The position numbers were made by a program, and so were the translations under genes. From positions 1 through 64,000 of the forward strand of contig CAZWJF010000006.1 of the NCBI GenBank assembly GCA_964634325.1: a stretch of DNA of 64,000 nucleotides, given 5' to 3'. Shown here one piece after another: positions 16,344 through 25,430 of this stretch. The notes under the pieces were generated by a model, which saw only the letters and a list, made by a program, of their open reading frames with translations, did not search any database and was not told the origin of the DNA. The DNA is from JAJXWB01 sp964634325 (lineage in GTDB: Bacteria > Pseudomonadota > Alphaproteobacteria > Rhizobiales > Beijerinckiaceae). Position 1 is the stretch's first letter. Every line of letters starts with the position of its first letter.

Positions 16344-18953
16344 ATGGCTGGCCAGCTGGAGCGCATCGTCCGATTTTGTACGGAACGGCCCTGGCTCGTC
16401 GTCGCGCTCACCCTGATCGCGACGGCCGCCGCCGGCTATTACTCCGTCGCCAAATTCGCGATCGACACCAATACGGCCAGGCTGATGTCGCCCGACATCC
16501 CCTGGCGCAAGGACGAGATCGCCTACATCAAGGCCTTCCCGCAATTCGACAACATGATCGCCGCCGTCATCGACGGGCCGACGCCGGAAGCGGTCGACGC
16601 GGCCGCCGAACGGCTCGCCGCAGCGCTGAAGGCGCGCGACGAGGCGGTTGCGATCCGCCGGGCGTGGCGGCCCGACCAGGGCGCTTACCTCCAGCGCGAG
16701 GGCCTGCTGCTGCTCGACAAGCCGGCGCTCGCGACCACGCTCGACGAACTCGTCGCGCGCAAGGCGTTTCTCGGCGCGCTCGCAGCCGACCCCAGCCTGC
16801 GCGGCCTGATGGGCCTTATCAGCGGCGCGATGGAGGCGGCCGAACGCGATCGCTCCGCTTTCGATCCGTTCATCGCGCCCCTTGGCCGGCTGGCGACGAC
16901 GATCGAAAGCGCGCTGGCGGGCAAGCCGAAAGAATTGTCGTGGCGCGCGTTGCTCGACAAGGGCGAGCCGACGATCGGCGAACTCCGGCGCATCGTTCTG
17001 ATCGATCCCGTGCTGGATTTCGGCGCGCTGGAGCCGGGCGCCGCCGCAACGAAAACGGTGCGGGAAACGGCTGCGCGCCTGGGAATCGACGAGGCGCATG
17101 GCCTGCGCTTGCGGCTGACCGGGCCGACGCCGCTCGCGGACGAAGAATTCAGCACCGTGGCGGAGAATTACGAGCTCAATCTGGCGGTCACCGTCATGGC
17201 GGTCGCCGTCGTCCTGTTCCTCGCGTTGCGGTCCGCCAAACTGATCTTCGGCGTTCTGGCGACGCTGTTCGTCGGGCTGGTCGTTACGCTCGGGCTCGGG
17301 CTCGCGCTGGTCGAACGGCTCAATCTCATCTCGGTCGCCTTCGCGGCTCTGTTCATCGGCCTCGGCGTCGATTTCGGCATCCAGTTCGCGACGCGCTATC
17401 GCGAAGAACGGCGCAGGACGGACGATCTTCGGCTGGCGCTGGTCGCCGCCATCCGGCAAATCGGGTTTTCTCTGTCGCTGGCCGCCCTGTCGTTGATCGC
17501 GGGTTTCTTCTGTTTTCTGCCCACCGACTTCAAAGGCGTTTCCGAACTCGGCCTGATCGCCGGGCTCGGGATGATCGTCGCATTCTTCGCGACGGTCGGC
17601 TTCTTGCCGGCGCTTCTCGTTCTATTGCGCCCCGGTCCCGAAACGCGGCCGGTCTCGACTGCGTCTCTCGCTGCGGTCGATCGATGGATCGAAAACCACC
17701 GCAAGCTCGTTCTGACCGCGACGGCGCTCGTCGCGCTCGCCGGCCTGCCGGCGCTCGCCAAGCTGAAATTCGATTCCAATCCGATGCATCTGCGGAGCGC
17801 GCGGGCGGAAAGCGTCGCGACGTTCCACGACCTCGCGCGCGACCCGCAGACCTCGCCCGACACGATTTCGATCTTGACGCCTTCGCTCGACGCCGCGGGA
17901 AAACTCGCGAACCAGATCGGCGGTCTGCCTTCCGTCGCGCGGGTCGTGACGTTGTCGACCTTTCTGCCGCAGGATCAGAGCGAGAAGATCGCGATGGTCG
18001 CGAAGGCGCGGGCCGCTCTGGCGGACGTGCTGGGCGCGAAGGCGGCGCCGGCGCCGCGCGACGAAGACAATGTGAAAGCGATCGGCGATACGCTCGACCT
18101 TCTCGAACTCGCCGAATCGCAAGGCGCGCCGGAGCCGATGGTGCGATTTACACGCGCGGTCGCGGCGCTCGCGAAGGCGACCCCCGACCAACGCGAGACG
18201 GCCCAGACAGCGATCTTTGCGAATTTCGAGCCCTTGCTCGCCACGCTGCGCGTCGCGCTCGATCCAGCGCCGGTTGCGCAGTCCGACATTCCCGAGGACA
18301 TTCTGCGCGACTGGCTTTCCGTCGACGGTCAGGCGCGCGTCGAGGTCTTTCCAAAGGGCGGCGCCGACCAAAACGCCTCGCTCGAAAGCTTTGCGCGCGA
18401 GGTCCGCGCCGTCGCGCCGCACGCGACGGGGGCGCCGATCGTCGTCGCGGAAGCGGGCAAGACGATCGTACGCGCCTTCGCCGAGGCGGGCGCGCTCGCC
18501 TTCATCGCGATCTTCGTCATTCTCTACGTCGCGATGCGCAGCGTGAAGGACGTCGCTCTCGCGCTGGGACCGCTGGTGCTTGCTGGTATCCTCAGCCTCG
18601 AGGCCGCGCAGATGGTTGGCATGTCGCTCGATTTCGCCAATATCATCGCGCTGCCGCTGATGTTCGGCGTCGGCGTCGCATTCCACATCTACTATCTGAT
18701 CGCCTGGCGCAAAGGCGTCGTCGACATGCTGGCGTCGAGCCTGACGCGCGCGATCTTCTTTTCGTCGCTGACGACGGGCATCGCTTTCGGCAGCCTATGC
18801 CTTTCCAGTCACCCCGGCACCGCCGGCATGGGCGAGCTTCTCGCCATCTCGCTGTTCTTCACGCTTGTCGCCGCCTTCGTCATCGTGCCGGCTTTCCTCG
18901 GGCCGCCCCCCGATGTCGAGAAACTCGTGCGCGATCCGCAATTGGGCCGCTGA
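16344..18953 (+). CDS. hpnN: Hopanoid transporter HpnN (RND/MMPL family)
   Basis: The 869-residue inner-membrane protein belongs to the RND superfamily, and HpnN in Rhodopseudomonas moves hopanoids to the outer membrane. The topology is typical: one helix near the N-terminus (about 15-35), a large periplasmic domain, a five-helix block at about 275-430, a second periplasmic domain, and a final helix block at about 710-850. Motifs include FIGLGVDFGIQFATRYREE in the first block and MFGVGVAFHIYYLIAWR in the second. The start ATG has GGGAG upstream. Its last 159 bases are overlapped on the other strand by a possible membrane-protein gene. Confidence 0.94.
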   Translation: MAGQLERIVRFCTERPWLVVALTLIATAAAGYYSVAKFAIDTNTARLMSPDIPWRKDEIAYIKAFPQFDNMIAAVIDGPTPEAVDAAAERLAAALKARDEAVAIRRAWRPDQGAYLQREGLLLLDKPALATTLDELVARKAFLGALAADPSLRGLMGLISGAMEAAERDRSAFDPFIAPLGRLATTIESALAGKPKELSWRALLDKGEPTIGELRRIVLIDPVLDFGALEPGAAATKTVRETAARLGIDEAHGLRLRLTGPTPLADEEFSTVAENYELNLAVTVMAVAVVLFLALRSAKLIFGVLATLFVGLVVTLGLGLALVERLNLISVAFAALFIGLGVDFGIQFATRYREERRRTDDLRLALVAAIRQIGFSLSLAALSLIAGFFCFLPTDFKGVSELGLIAGLGMIVAFFATVGFLPALLVLLRPGPETRPVSTASLAAVDRWIENHRKLVLTATALVALAGLPALAKLKFDSNPMHLRSARAESVATFHDLARDPQTSPDTISILTPSLDAAGKLANQIGGLPSVARVVTLSTFLPQDQSEKIAMVAKARAALADVLGAKAAPAPRDEDNVKAIGDTLDLLELAESQGAPEPMVRFTRAVAALAKATPDQRETAQTAIFANFEPLLATLRVALDPAPVAQSDIPEDILRDWLSVDGQARVEVFPKGGADQNASLESFAREVRAVAPHATGAPIVVAEAGKTIVRAFAEAGALAFIAIFVILYVAMRSVKDVALALGPLVLAGILSLEAAQMVGMSLDFANIIALPLMFGVGVAFHIYYLIAWRKGVVDMLASSLTRAIFFSSLTTGIAFGSLCLSSHPGTAGMGELLAISLFFTLVAAFVIVPAFLGPPPDVEKLVRDPQLGR

Positions 18954-19364
18954 TTCCTGCTCGGCAGTCCAGTAGGGCCGATCGTCGAGCCGGGACCGCC
19001 AGGCGAGCGTCATGACAATGACCAGAACGGCCAGGCCGACGAGCCGATCGGCGCCGAGGCCGGTCGCCAGACCGAGCGCGAAGGCGGCTGCAAGCGCGAA
19101 GGCCGGTTCGCCTTGCGTGCGCCAGCCGCCGATCGCGGTCGTCGTCGAAAGATACTTCCCGATCGCCACGGCGCAGGCCGCAATCGTCAATGGCCAGAAC
19201 AGGCGCGCCTCTGTCGCTCCGGAGAGCCGCGTTTCAATTCCGACGACGGCGCCTGCGCCAGCCCACAACGCGCAGGCCGCCCACCCTGCGCTCAGGTCGC
19301 GCAGCGTTCTGTCCAGCCCGAGGCCAGCGCCGAGCAGACAGGCCCATACAATCCCCAACGCCAT
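18795..19364 (-). CDS. Possible small membrane protein, overlapping the hpnN 3' end
   Basis: No family is recognised. The 189-residue frame has four hydrophobic segments in its first 130 residues (MALGIVWACLLGAGLGL, GWAACALWAGAGAVVGI, FWPLTIAACAVAIGKYL, and FALGLATGLG followed by LAVLVIVMTLAW). This fits a real integral membrane protein better than the Pro/Ser/Arg-rich translation of the opposite strand. Its last 50 or so residues are polar and lie antisense to hpnN. A long convergent overlap is unusual, so the true C-terminus may be different or the gene may be decaying. Confidence 0.5.
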   Translation of the reverse strand: MALGIVWACLLGAGLGLDRTLRDLSAGWAACALWAGAGAVVGIETRLSGATEARLFWPLTIAACAVAIGKYLSTTTAIGGWRTQGEPAFALAAAFALGLATGLGADRLVGLAVLVIVMTLAWRSRLDDRPYWTAEQESAAQLRIAHEFLDIGGRPEESRHDDEGGDKREEQRDGEKLAHAGGAGVTGKA

Positions 19365-19412
19365 GGTCCGTCCCCATGAATGGTTAGCGAATTGTTAACA
19401 GGCGGCTGCGCG

Positions 19413-19427
19413 TTAAGACATTGTTAA
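19413..19427. promoter_or_regulatory. CtrA-type binding site, TTAA-N7-TTAA
   Basis: The sequence TTAA-GACATTG-TTAA matches the full consensus of the alphaproteobacterial cell-cycle regulator CtrA. It lies about 90 bases upstream of the DUF2147 gene, inside an AT-rich stretch that has two further GTTAAC motifs at 19394-19399 and 19440-19445. Regulation by CtrA is an inference from the motif alone. Confidence 0.5.
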
Positions 19428-19517
19428 CGGATTTTTTGGTTAACCCGCGCAGGACGCGCCTTGGTTTCGGCGCGGTTCTGGGGCTAGTCTCCGCCCGATC
19501 CTTGTTCGGGGACTTCG

Positions 19518-19967
19518 ATGAGCACCGCTTCAACGGCTATCGTCATGGGCGTTCTGATGGCCGCGACGACGCCGGCGTCCGCGTTCGAGCCCTACGGAAT
19601 CTGGGTTCGCGAGGAGAGCGGCACGGTCTTCGATTTCTACAATTGCGCGGGGAAACTCTGCGCGAAGGTCATCGAGGTTTCGAAGGACGAGGAGAAGCCG
19701 GCGATCGGCACGGTGATTCTGCGTAGCGCTACGCGCGACACGCATGGAATCTGGCGTGGCGACATATTCAACACCGACGACGGCAAGATCTACAGCGGCG
19801 CCGTGACGGTCGAAAAGGCGAACGAGCTGAAGCTCGAAGGCTGTCTGCTGCGCTATCTGTGCAAGAGCGAACTCTGGATGCGCGCGCCCGATCAGGCGAA
19901 GGCCTCCACGCCCGGCGGCAAGCCGGCCATGCCGGCGCCGGCCGCCAAGCCCGGGCTCGGGCGCTGA
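19518..19967 (+). CDS. DUF2147-family secreted protein
   Basis: The 149-residue protein has a signal peptide ending near residue 22 (TTPASA-FEP). The body is typical of DUF2147, with GIWVREESGTVFDFYNC at the start, HGIWRGDIFNTDDGKIYSG in the middle and LKLEGCLLRYLCKSELWMR near the end. The last 25 residues are a Pro/Ala-rich tail. Three Cys could form disulfides in the periplasm. The molecular function of the family is not established. A CtrA-like site upstream suggests cell-cycle-linked expression. Confidence 0.85.
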   Translation: MSTASTAIVMGVLMAATTPASAFEPYGIWVREESGTVFDFYNCAGKLCAKVIEVSKDEEKPAIGTVILRSATRDTHGIWRGDIFNTDDGKIYSGAVTVEKANELKLEGCLLRYLCKSELWMRAPDQAKASTPGGKPAMPAPAAKPGLGR

Positions 19968-20063
19968 ACTCATCGTCTTCGCGCAGAAGGCCGATGCACA
20001 GAACGCCGTTGTCGGGATGGATCGTCGGCTGCTCTAATGCTCTCAAAATACGGGAGCGAAACG

Positions 20064-20819
20064 ATGGTCGATCTGTCCGGCAAGTTCGCCGTCATCACGG
20101 GCGCAGCCTCCGGCATCGGGCGCGCGACGGCGACGTTGTTCGCCGAGCGCGGCGCGCGCGTGCTCGCGGTCGACAGGCCTGAATCGGAGATCGGCGCGGC
20201 CCATCGAGGCAATGGCGCGATCAGCGTTCTTGCCAAGAGCGTCGCCGACGATGATGCGCCCGACGCGATTGTCGCCGCGGCGCTCGCACAGTTCGGAGCG
20301 ATCGACATTCTCTTCAATAACGCCGGCGTTTCGAACCGCTCCCTCGTGGCGGAGACCAGCGACGCCGACTGGGATCGCGTGTTCGCGATCAACGTGCGCG
20401 CGCCGTTCCGCATTTCGCGCGCCGCGATACCGCATCTGGTGAAACGTGCGGAGGAGAAGGGACGCGCGCGCATTATCTGCACGGCTTCGGTGATGGCCTT
20501 CGACACCGACATCGGCCTTGCGGCCTACACCGCGTCCAAACATGCGGTCGCCGGACTGACCAAGACGCTTGCGCTCGAACTCGGCAAACACAGTGTGACG
20601 GCGAATTACATTCTGCCCGGCGCAATCGAGACGGGCATGACGCAGGCCTCCTTCGCCGATCCCTTCGTGCGTGGCGTCTGGGAGAAGAAGGCGGCGCTGC
20701 GGCGGCTCGGCCAGCCGATCGACATGGCGCGCGCGGCGCTGCTGCTGGCGAGCGACGAAGCCGATTTCATCACAGGTCACGGACTGGTGGCGGACGGCGG
20801 ACTGACGCTGAGAACGTGA
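20064..20819 (+). CDS. SDR family oxidoreductase
   Basis: The 251-residue short-chain dehydrogenase has the cofactor motif TGAASGIG near residue 14, NNAG near 87, and a YTASK active site (AAYTASKHAVAGL). It probably oxidises or reduces a hydroxyl/ketone on an unknown substrate with NAD(P). The ATG at 20064 was chosen because GGGAG lies seven bases upstream; an upstream in-frame ATG at 20037 has no ribosome site. It converges with the aldo/keto reductase gene. The nearby acyl-CoA carboxylase operon suggests it may act on an acyl-CoA intermediate. Confidence 0.85.
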   Translation: MVDLSGKFAVITGAASGIGRATATLFAERGARVLAVDRPESEIGAAHRGNGAISVLAKSVADDDAPDAIVAAALAQFGAIDILFNNAGVSNRSLVAETSDADWDRVFAINVRAPFRISRAAIPHLVKRAEEKGRARIICTASVMAFDTDIGLAAYTASKHAVAGLTKTLALELGKHSVTANYILPGAIETGMTQASFADPFVRGVWEKKAALRRLGQPIDMARAALLLASDEADFITGHGLVADGGLTLRT

Positions 20820-20839
20820 CGGCCGCGGCGTTCGTCACG
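20815..20839. terminator. Hairpin spanning both convergent stop codons
   Basis: A perfect seven-base stem, CGTGACG and CGTCACG, with an 11-base loop covers the stop codons of the SDR gene and the aldo/keto reductase gene. There is no U-tract, so it is a weak candidate for a bidirectional terminator. Confidence 0.35.
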
Positions 20840-21770
20840 CGCTCGCCGCATCCAGCTCCGCAATGTCGGCCGCCGTCAGCGACAGTTTGACGGCGCCGAG
20901 CAATTCCTCGAGCTGCGCCGGCGAAGTTGCGCTGGCGATTGGCGCGGTCAATCCTTTGCGCGCCATGATCCAGGCGAGCGCCACCTGCGCGCAGGTGGCC
21001 TTGTGGGCGGCTGCGACCTTGTCGAGCGCGGCGAGCACTTGCGGGCCGTTGGCCTTGAGATACTTGCCGGCGGTGCGCGGACCGCGCACGCTCTTGGCGA
21101 GGTCCGCCTCGCTGCGGTACTTGCCGGTGAGGAAACCTGCCGCGAGCGAGAAGAAGGGAATGACGCCGATCTCTTCCCGGACGCAAAGGTCCTGCAACTC
21201 GCCCTCAAACACCTTGCGTTCAACGAGATTGTATTCGGGCTGCATGCATTCGTAGCGCGGCAGGTTGTTTTTCTCGGAAACGCCGAGGGCTTCCTCGAGC
21301 CGCGCGGCGCTGAAATTGGAAGCTCCGATGACGCGCACCTTGCCTGCTTTGATAAGGTCGTCGTACGCGCGCAGAACCTCTTCTTGCGGGGTTTCGGGAT
21401 CGTCCTTGTGCGACTGGTAGAGGTCGATGCGGTCGGTCTGGAGGCGCTTCAACGACTCCTCCGCCGCCTGTTTGATGTAGCCGGGCTTCAAGCCTTTGAT
21501 GAAACCGACTTTCGTCGCGAGCACGATCTTGTCTCGCTTGCCGCTTCGCTTGAACCAGTTTCCGAGAACGGTTTCGGATTCGCCGCCGGTATGGCCGGGA
21601 ACCCAGACCGAATAGACGTCGGCCGTATCGATGAATTCGAAGCCATGATCGACGAAGGCGTCGAGCAGGCGGAACGACATGGCTTCGTCGGCAGTCCAGC
21701 CGAACACATTGCCGCCGAAGCAGAAAGGATGAACATGCAGGTCCGAGCGGCCGATGCGTCGCGTGCTCAT
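20835..21770 (-). CDS. Aldo/keto reductase
   Basis: The 311-residue protein is a (beta/alpha)8 NADPH-dependent aldo/keto reductase. The catalytic tetrad appears as Asp/Tyr in DTADVYSVW, Lys in ATKVGF and His in YQSHKDDP, and the cofactor region has GASNFSAARLEEA. The ATG at 21770 has AGAGGAAAC upstream. It lies 19 bases after the TetR regulator stop on the same strand, so the two probably form one operon. The closest physiological role is reduction of an aldehyde or ketone; the substrate is unknown. Confidence 0.9.
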   Translation of the reverse strand: MSTRRIGRSDLHVHPFCFGGNVFGWTADEAMSFRLLDAFVDHGFEFIDTADVYSVWVPGHTGGESETVLGNWFKRSGKRDKIVLATKVGFIKGLKPGYIKQAAEESLKRLQTDRIDLYQSHKDDPETPQEEVLRAYDDLIKAGKVRVIGASNFSAARLEEALGVSEKNNLPRYECMQPEYNLVERKVFEGELQDLCVREEIGVIPFFSLAAGFLTGKYRSEADLAKSVRGPRTAGKYLKANGPQVLAALDKVAAAHKATCAQVALAWIMARKGLTAPIASATSPAQLEELLGAVKLSLTAADIAELDAASA

Positions 21771-21789
21771 GGCGTTTCCTCTTTGCTTT

Positions 21790-22461
21790 TCATTCGAGAC
21801 CGAAGCCGCGCAGATAGACATTCGCCAATTGCGCGGCTGTGGCGCCGACGTCGATCTTGTCGGCGCGTCGCTGAACCATGGCCGTAAACCCGATGTGTTC
21901 CGAACCGCCGAACACAATATCGCGCATCATCGTGGTCGGCGGCCGGTCCGGCGCGTCGGCTGCGACGCCGAATTTCTCGAGAAGCCGCAGAAACTGGTTG
22001 GCGAAGCGCGCGAGCGCATCGCGTCCGGCCGAGCGGCGATAGCTCTTCACGCCGCGCACTTCGCGTAACCAGATGCGATATTTTTCGTCGTCCTCGATGA
22101 TCGCCGAGAGATGCAGAGCGATCAGTTTCTCCAAGCCTTCACGCAGGTTCTGCGCGTCTTTCACCGCTTGCTGAGCCGCAGCGACGCGCCGCTCCAGCGC
22201 AGCGAGGCCTGCGCGGATGACAAGATCGTTCTTGTTGCGGAAATAGTTGTAGAGCGTGCCTTCCGACAGGCCGGCGGCGGCTGCGACCGCCGCCATGCTG
22301 GTATTCTCGTATCCTTGCTTCAGGAAGAGATGCTCGGCGACCGCCAGTATGCCCGCCTCGCGCTCGCCCCATACTCCGACCGCGGCCTTCTCCGCACCAG
22401 AGCGGGCCGTGGAGGTTTTTCCGGCAGTCGATCGAGCGCTGCTGCGTAGTGCTTTCGCCAT
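21790..22461 (-). CDS. TetR/AcrR family transcriptional regulator
   Basis: The 223-residue protein has a basic Ser/Lys-rich N-terminal tail (about 1-28), then the TetR helix-turn-helix (ILAVAEHLFLKQGYENTSMAAVAAAAGLS, ending EGTLYNYFRNKNDL) and a helical ligand-binding domain. I chose the ATG at 22461, preceded by GGGGA. It diverges from the acyl-CoA carboxylase operon, and a TGAGG-CAA-CCTCA inverted repeat lies in the shared gap, so it probably represses that operon and itself in response to an acyl-CoA or related ligand. That ligand is inferred, not visible. Confidence 0.88.
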   Translation of the reverse strand: MAKALRSSARSTAGKTSTARSGAEKAAVGVWGEREAGILAVAEHLFLKQGYENTSMAAVAAAAGLSEGTLYNYFRNKNDLVIRAGLAALERRVAAAQQAVKDAQNLREGLEKLIALHLSAIIEDDEKYRIWLREVRGVKSYRRSAGRDALARFANQFLRLLEKFGVAADAPDRPPTTMMRDIVFGGSEHIGFTAMVQRRADKIDVGATAAQLANVYLRGFGLE

Positions 22462-22510
22462 GCGTCCCCGCCGCGCTGCATCGTGGCGGCCGTTGACAGT
22501 AACAAATTTC

Positions 22511-22523
22511 TGAGGCAACCTCA
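22511..22523. promoter_or_regulatory. Inverted repeat, candidate TetR operator
   Basis: TGAGG-CAA-CCTCA is a perfect five-base inverted repeat in an AT-rich 177-base divergent gap. A TTGACA hexamer starts 18 bases upstream of it, on the carboxylase strand. The position suits repression of the carboxylase operon and of the tetR-akr unit. Confidence 0.45.
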
Positions 22524-22638
22524 AATTTAACTGGAGGATTAAAGGCGCGTGGCCGAAAGAGCCGCCGCCAGCGTCGGGGAGGCGCCGCGCGACCGAGCGC
22601 GGCCGTGAGCCTCGGCGTCGTCAAGCCGCAGGGGTTCC

Positions 22639-24240
22639 ATGCCGGTCATCGAAAGCAAGATCGACGTCAATTCCGACAGTTTCCGCGCCAATCGCGCAGA
22701 CATGTTGCGACTGATCGACGAATTCCGCGCGCTCGAGAACAAGATTCGCGAGACGGGCGAAACCAAACGCGAACTGTTCGCCAAACGCGGCCAGATCATG
22801 CCGCGCGAGCGACTTGCGCTGCTGCTCGATCCCGGCGCGCCGTGGCTCGAAATCTCGACGCTCGCCGGCCTGCGTATGCACGACGAATTCGGCGGCGGCG
22901 GCATCATCGGCATCGGCTACGTCTCCGGCATCCGCTGCATGGTCATGGCCTCCGACAGCGCCTTCAAGGGCGGCACGTCGACGCCGATGAGCGTGAAGAA
23001 GGGCTTGCGGTCGCAGCAGATCGCGCTGGAGAACAAGCTGCCGATGGTGCGGCTCGTGGAGTCCGGCGGCGCCAACCTTCTGTTCCAGGCCGAAATGTTC
23101 GTGGAAGGCGGGCGCGGGTTCGCCAACCAGGCGCGCATGTCGGCGGCGGGCATTCCGCAGGTGACCGTGGTGCACGGTTCGTCGACCGCGGGCGGCGCCT
23201 ATCTGCCCGGCCTCAGCGACTACAACATTCTGGTGCGCGGCAAGGCGAAGGTGTTTCTCGCCGGTCCGCCGTTGTTGCGCGCCGCAACGGGCGAGATCGC
23301 GACCGACGAGGAACTCGGCGGCGCCGACATGCATGTGACGAAATCGGGCCTTGGCGAATATGTCGCCGAGGACGACGCGGACGGCATTCGCATCGCGCGC
23401 GAAGTGATGGCGATGCTGCCTTGGAACGAGCAGATCCAGCGCGCGGGGCCGCGCGCCTACAAGGAGCCGCGCTACTCGCCCGACGAACTGGCCGGCCTCG
23501 TGCCTGTCGATTATCGCAAGCCGATCGACGTGCGCGAGGTGATCGCGCGCGTTGTCGACGATTCCGAATATCTCGACTTCAAGGGTCTCTACGGCGTCCA
23601 CACCGTGTGCGGCCACGGCGCGATCGAAGGCCATACGGTCGGCTTCATCGGCAACAACGGGCCGATCGACGCGGACGGCGCGACCAAGGCCGCGCAATTC
23701 ATCCAGCTGTGCTGTCAGTCGAACATTCCGATCGTGTATCTGCAGAACACGACCGGCTACATGGTCGGCCGCGAAGCGGAGCAGGCCGGCATCATCAAGC
23801 ACGGCTCGAAGATGATCCAGGCGGTCGCCAATGCGACCGTTCCGCAGATCACGCTGCATATCGGCGCGTCGTTCGGCGCCGGCAATTACGGCATGTGCGG
23901 GCGCGGCTACGATCCGCGCTTCATCTTCGCCTGGCCGAACAATCGCATCGCGGTCATGGGTCCGGAGCAGGCCGCCAAGGTCATGTCGATCGTGACCGAG
24001 GGCAAGCTGAAGCGCGAAGGCAAGCCGGTTGATCACGAGAAGCTCGCCGCGATGGAAAAGGGCATCGCCGACCGGATGCAGGGCGAAACGACGGCGCTCT
24101 ACGCCACCGCCCGCCTGTGGGACGACGGGCTGATCGATCCGCGCGACACACGCAAAGTCCTGGCCTTCTGCCTGTCGATCTGCCGCGAGGCGGAGATCAG
24201 GCCCCTGCGCCACACGACTTTCGGCGTCGCGCGCATGTGA
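22639..24240 (+). CDS. Biotin-dependent acyl-CoA carboxylase, carboxyltransferase (beta) subunit
   Basis: The 533-residue protein contains N- and C-terminal carboxyltransferase domains of the methylcrotonyl/geranyl-CoA carboxylase type. Signature pieces are VRLVESGGANL (with the oxyanion-type GG), GSSTAGGAYLPGLSDY and GASFGAGNYGMCGRGYDPRF. It transfers CO2 from biotin on the alpha subunit to an acyl-CoA. It is the first gene of a carboxylase-dehydrogenase-carboxylase alpha-dehydrogenase run. The adjacent dehydrogenase resembles citronellyl-CoA dehydrogenase, so a geranyl-type rather than leucine-type substrate is possible, but the two beta subunits cannot be told apart reliably by eye. Confidence 0.9.
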   Translation: MPVIESKIDVNSDSFRANRADMLRLIDEFRALENKIRETGETKRELFAKRGQIMPRERLALLLDPGAPWLEISTLAGLRMHDEFGGGGIIGIGYVSGIRCMVMASDSAFKGGTSTPMSVKKGLRSQQIALENKLPMVRLVESGGANLLFQAEMFVEGGRGFANQARMSAAGIPQVTVVHGSSTAGGAYLPGLSDYNILVRGKAKVFLAGPPLLRAATGEIATDEELGGADMHVTKSGLGEYVAEDDADGIRIAREVMAMLPWNEQIQRAGPRAYKEPRYSPDELAGLVPVDYRKPIDVREVIARVVDDSEYLDFKGLYGVHTVCGHGAIEGHTVGFIGNNGPIDADGATKAAQFIQLCCQSNIPIVYLQNTTGYMVGREAEQAGIIKHGSKMIQAVANATVPQITLHIGASFGAGNYGMCGRGYDPRFIFAWPNNRIAVMGPEQAAKVMSIVTEGKLKREGKPVDHEKLAAMEKGIADRMQGETTALYATARLWDDGLIDPRDTRKVLAFCLSICREAEIRPLRHTTFGVARM

Positions 24241-24251
24241 GGATGAAAGAG

Positions 24252-25426
<1,175 letters not shown>

Positions 25427-25430
<4 letters not shown>

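Noticed and set aside
22527..22542. Second CtrA-like motif TTAA-N8-TTAA upstream of the carboxylase operon
   Set aside because: The spacing is eight, not seven, and the second half overlaps a Shine-Dalgarno-like GGAGG region.
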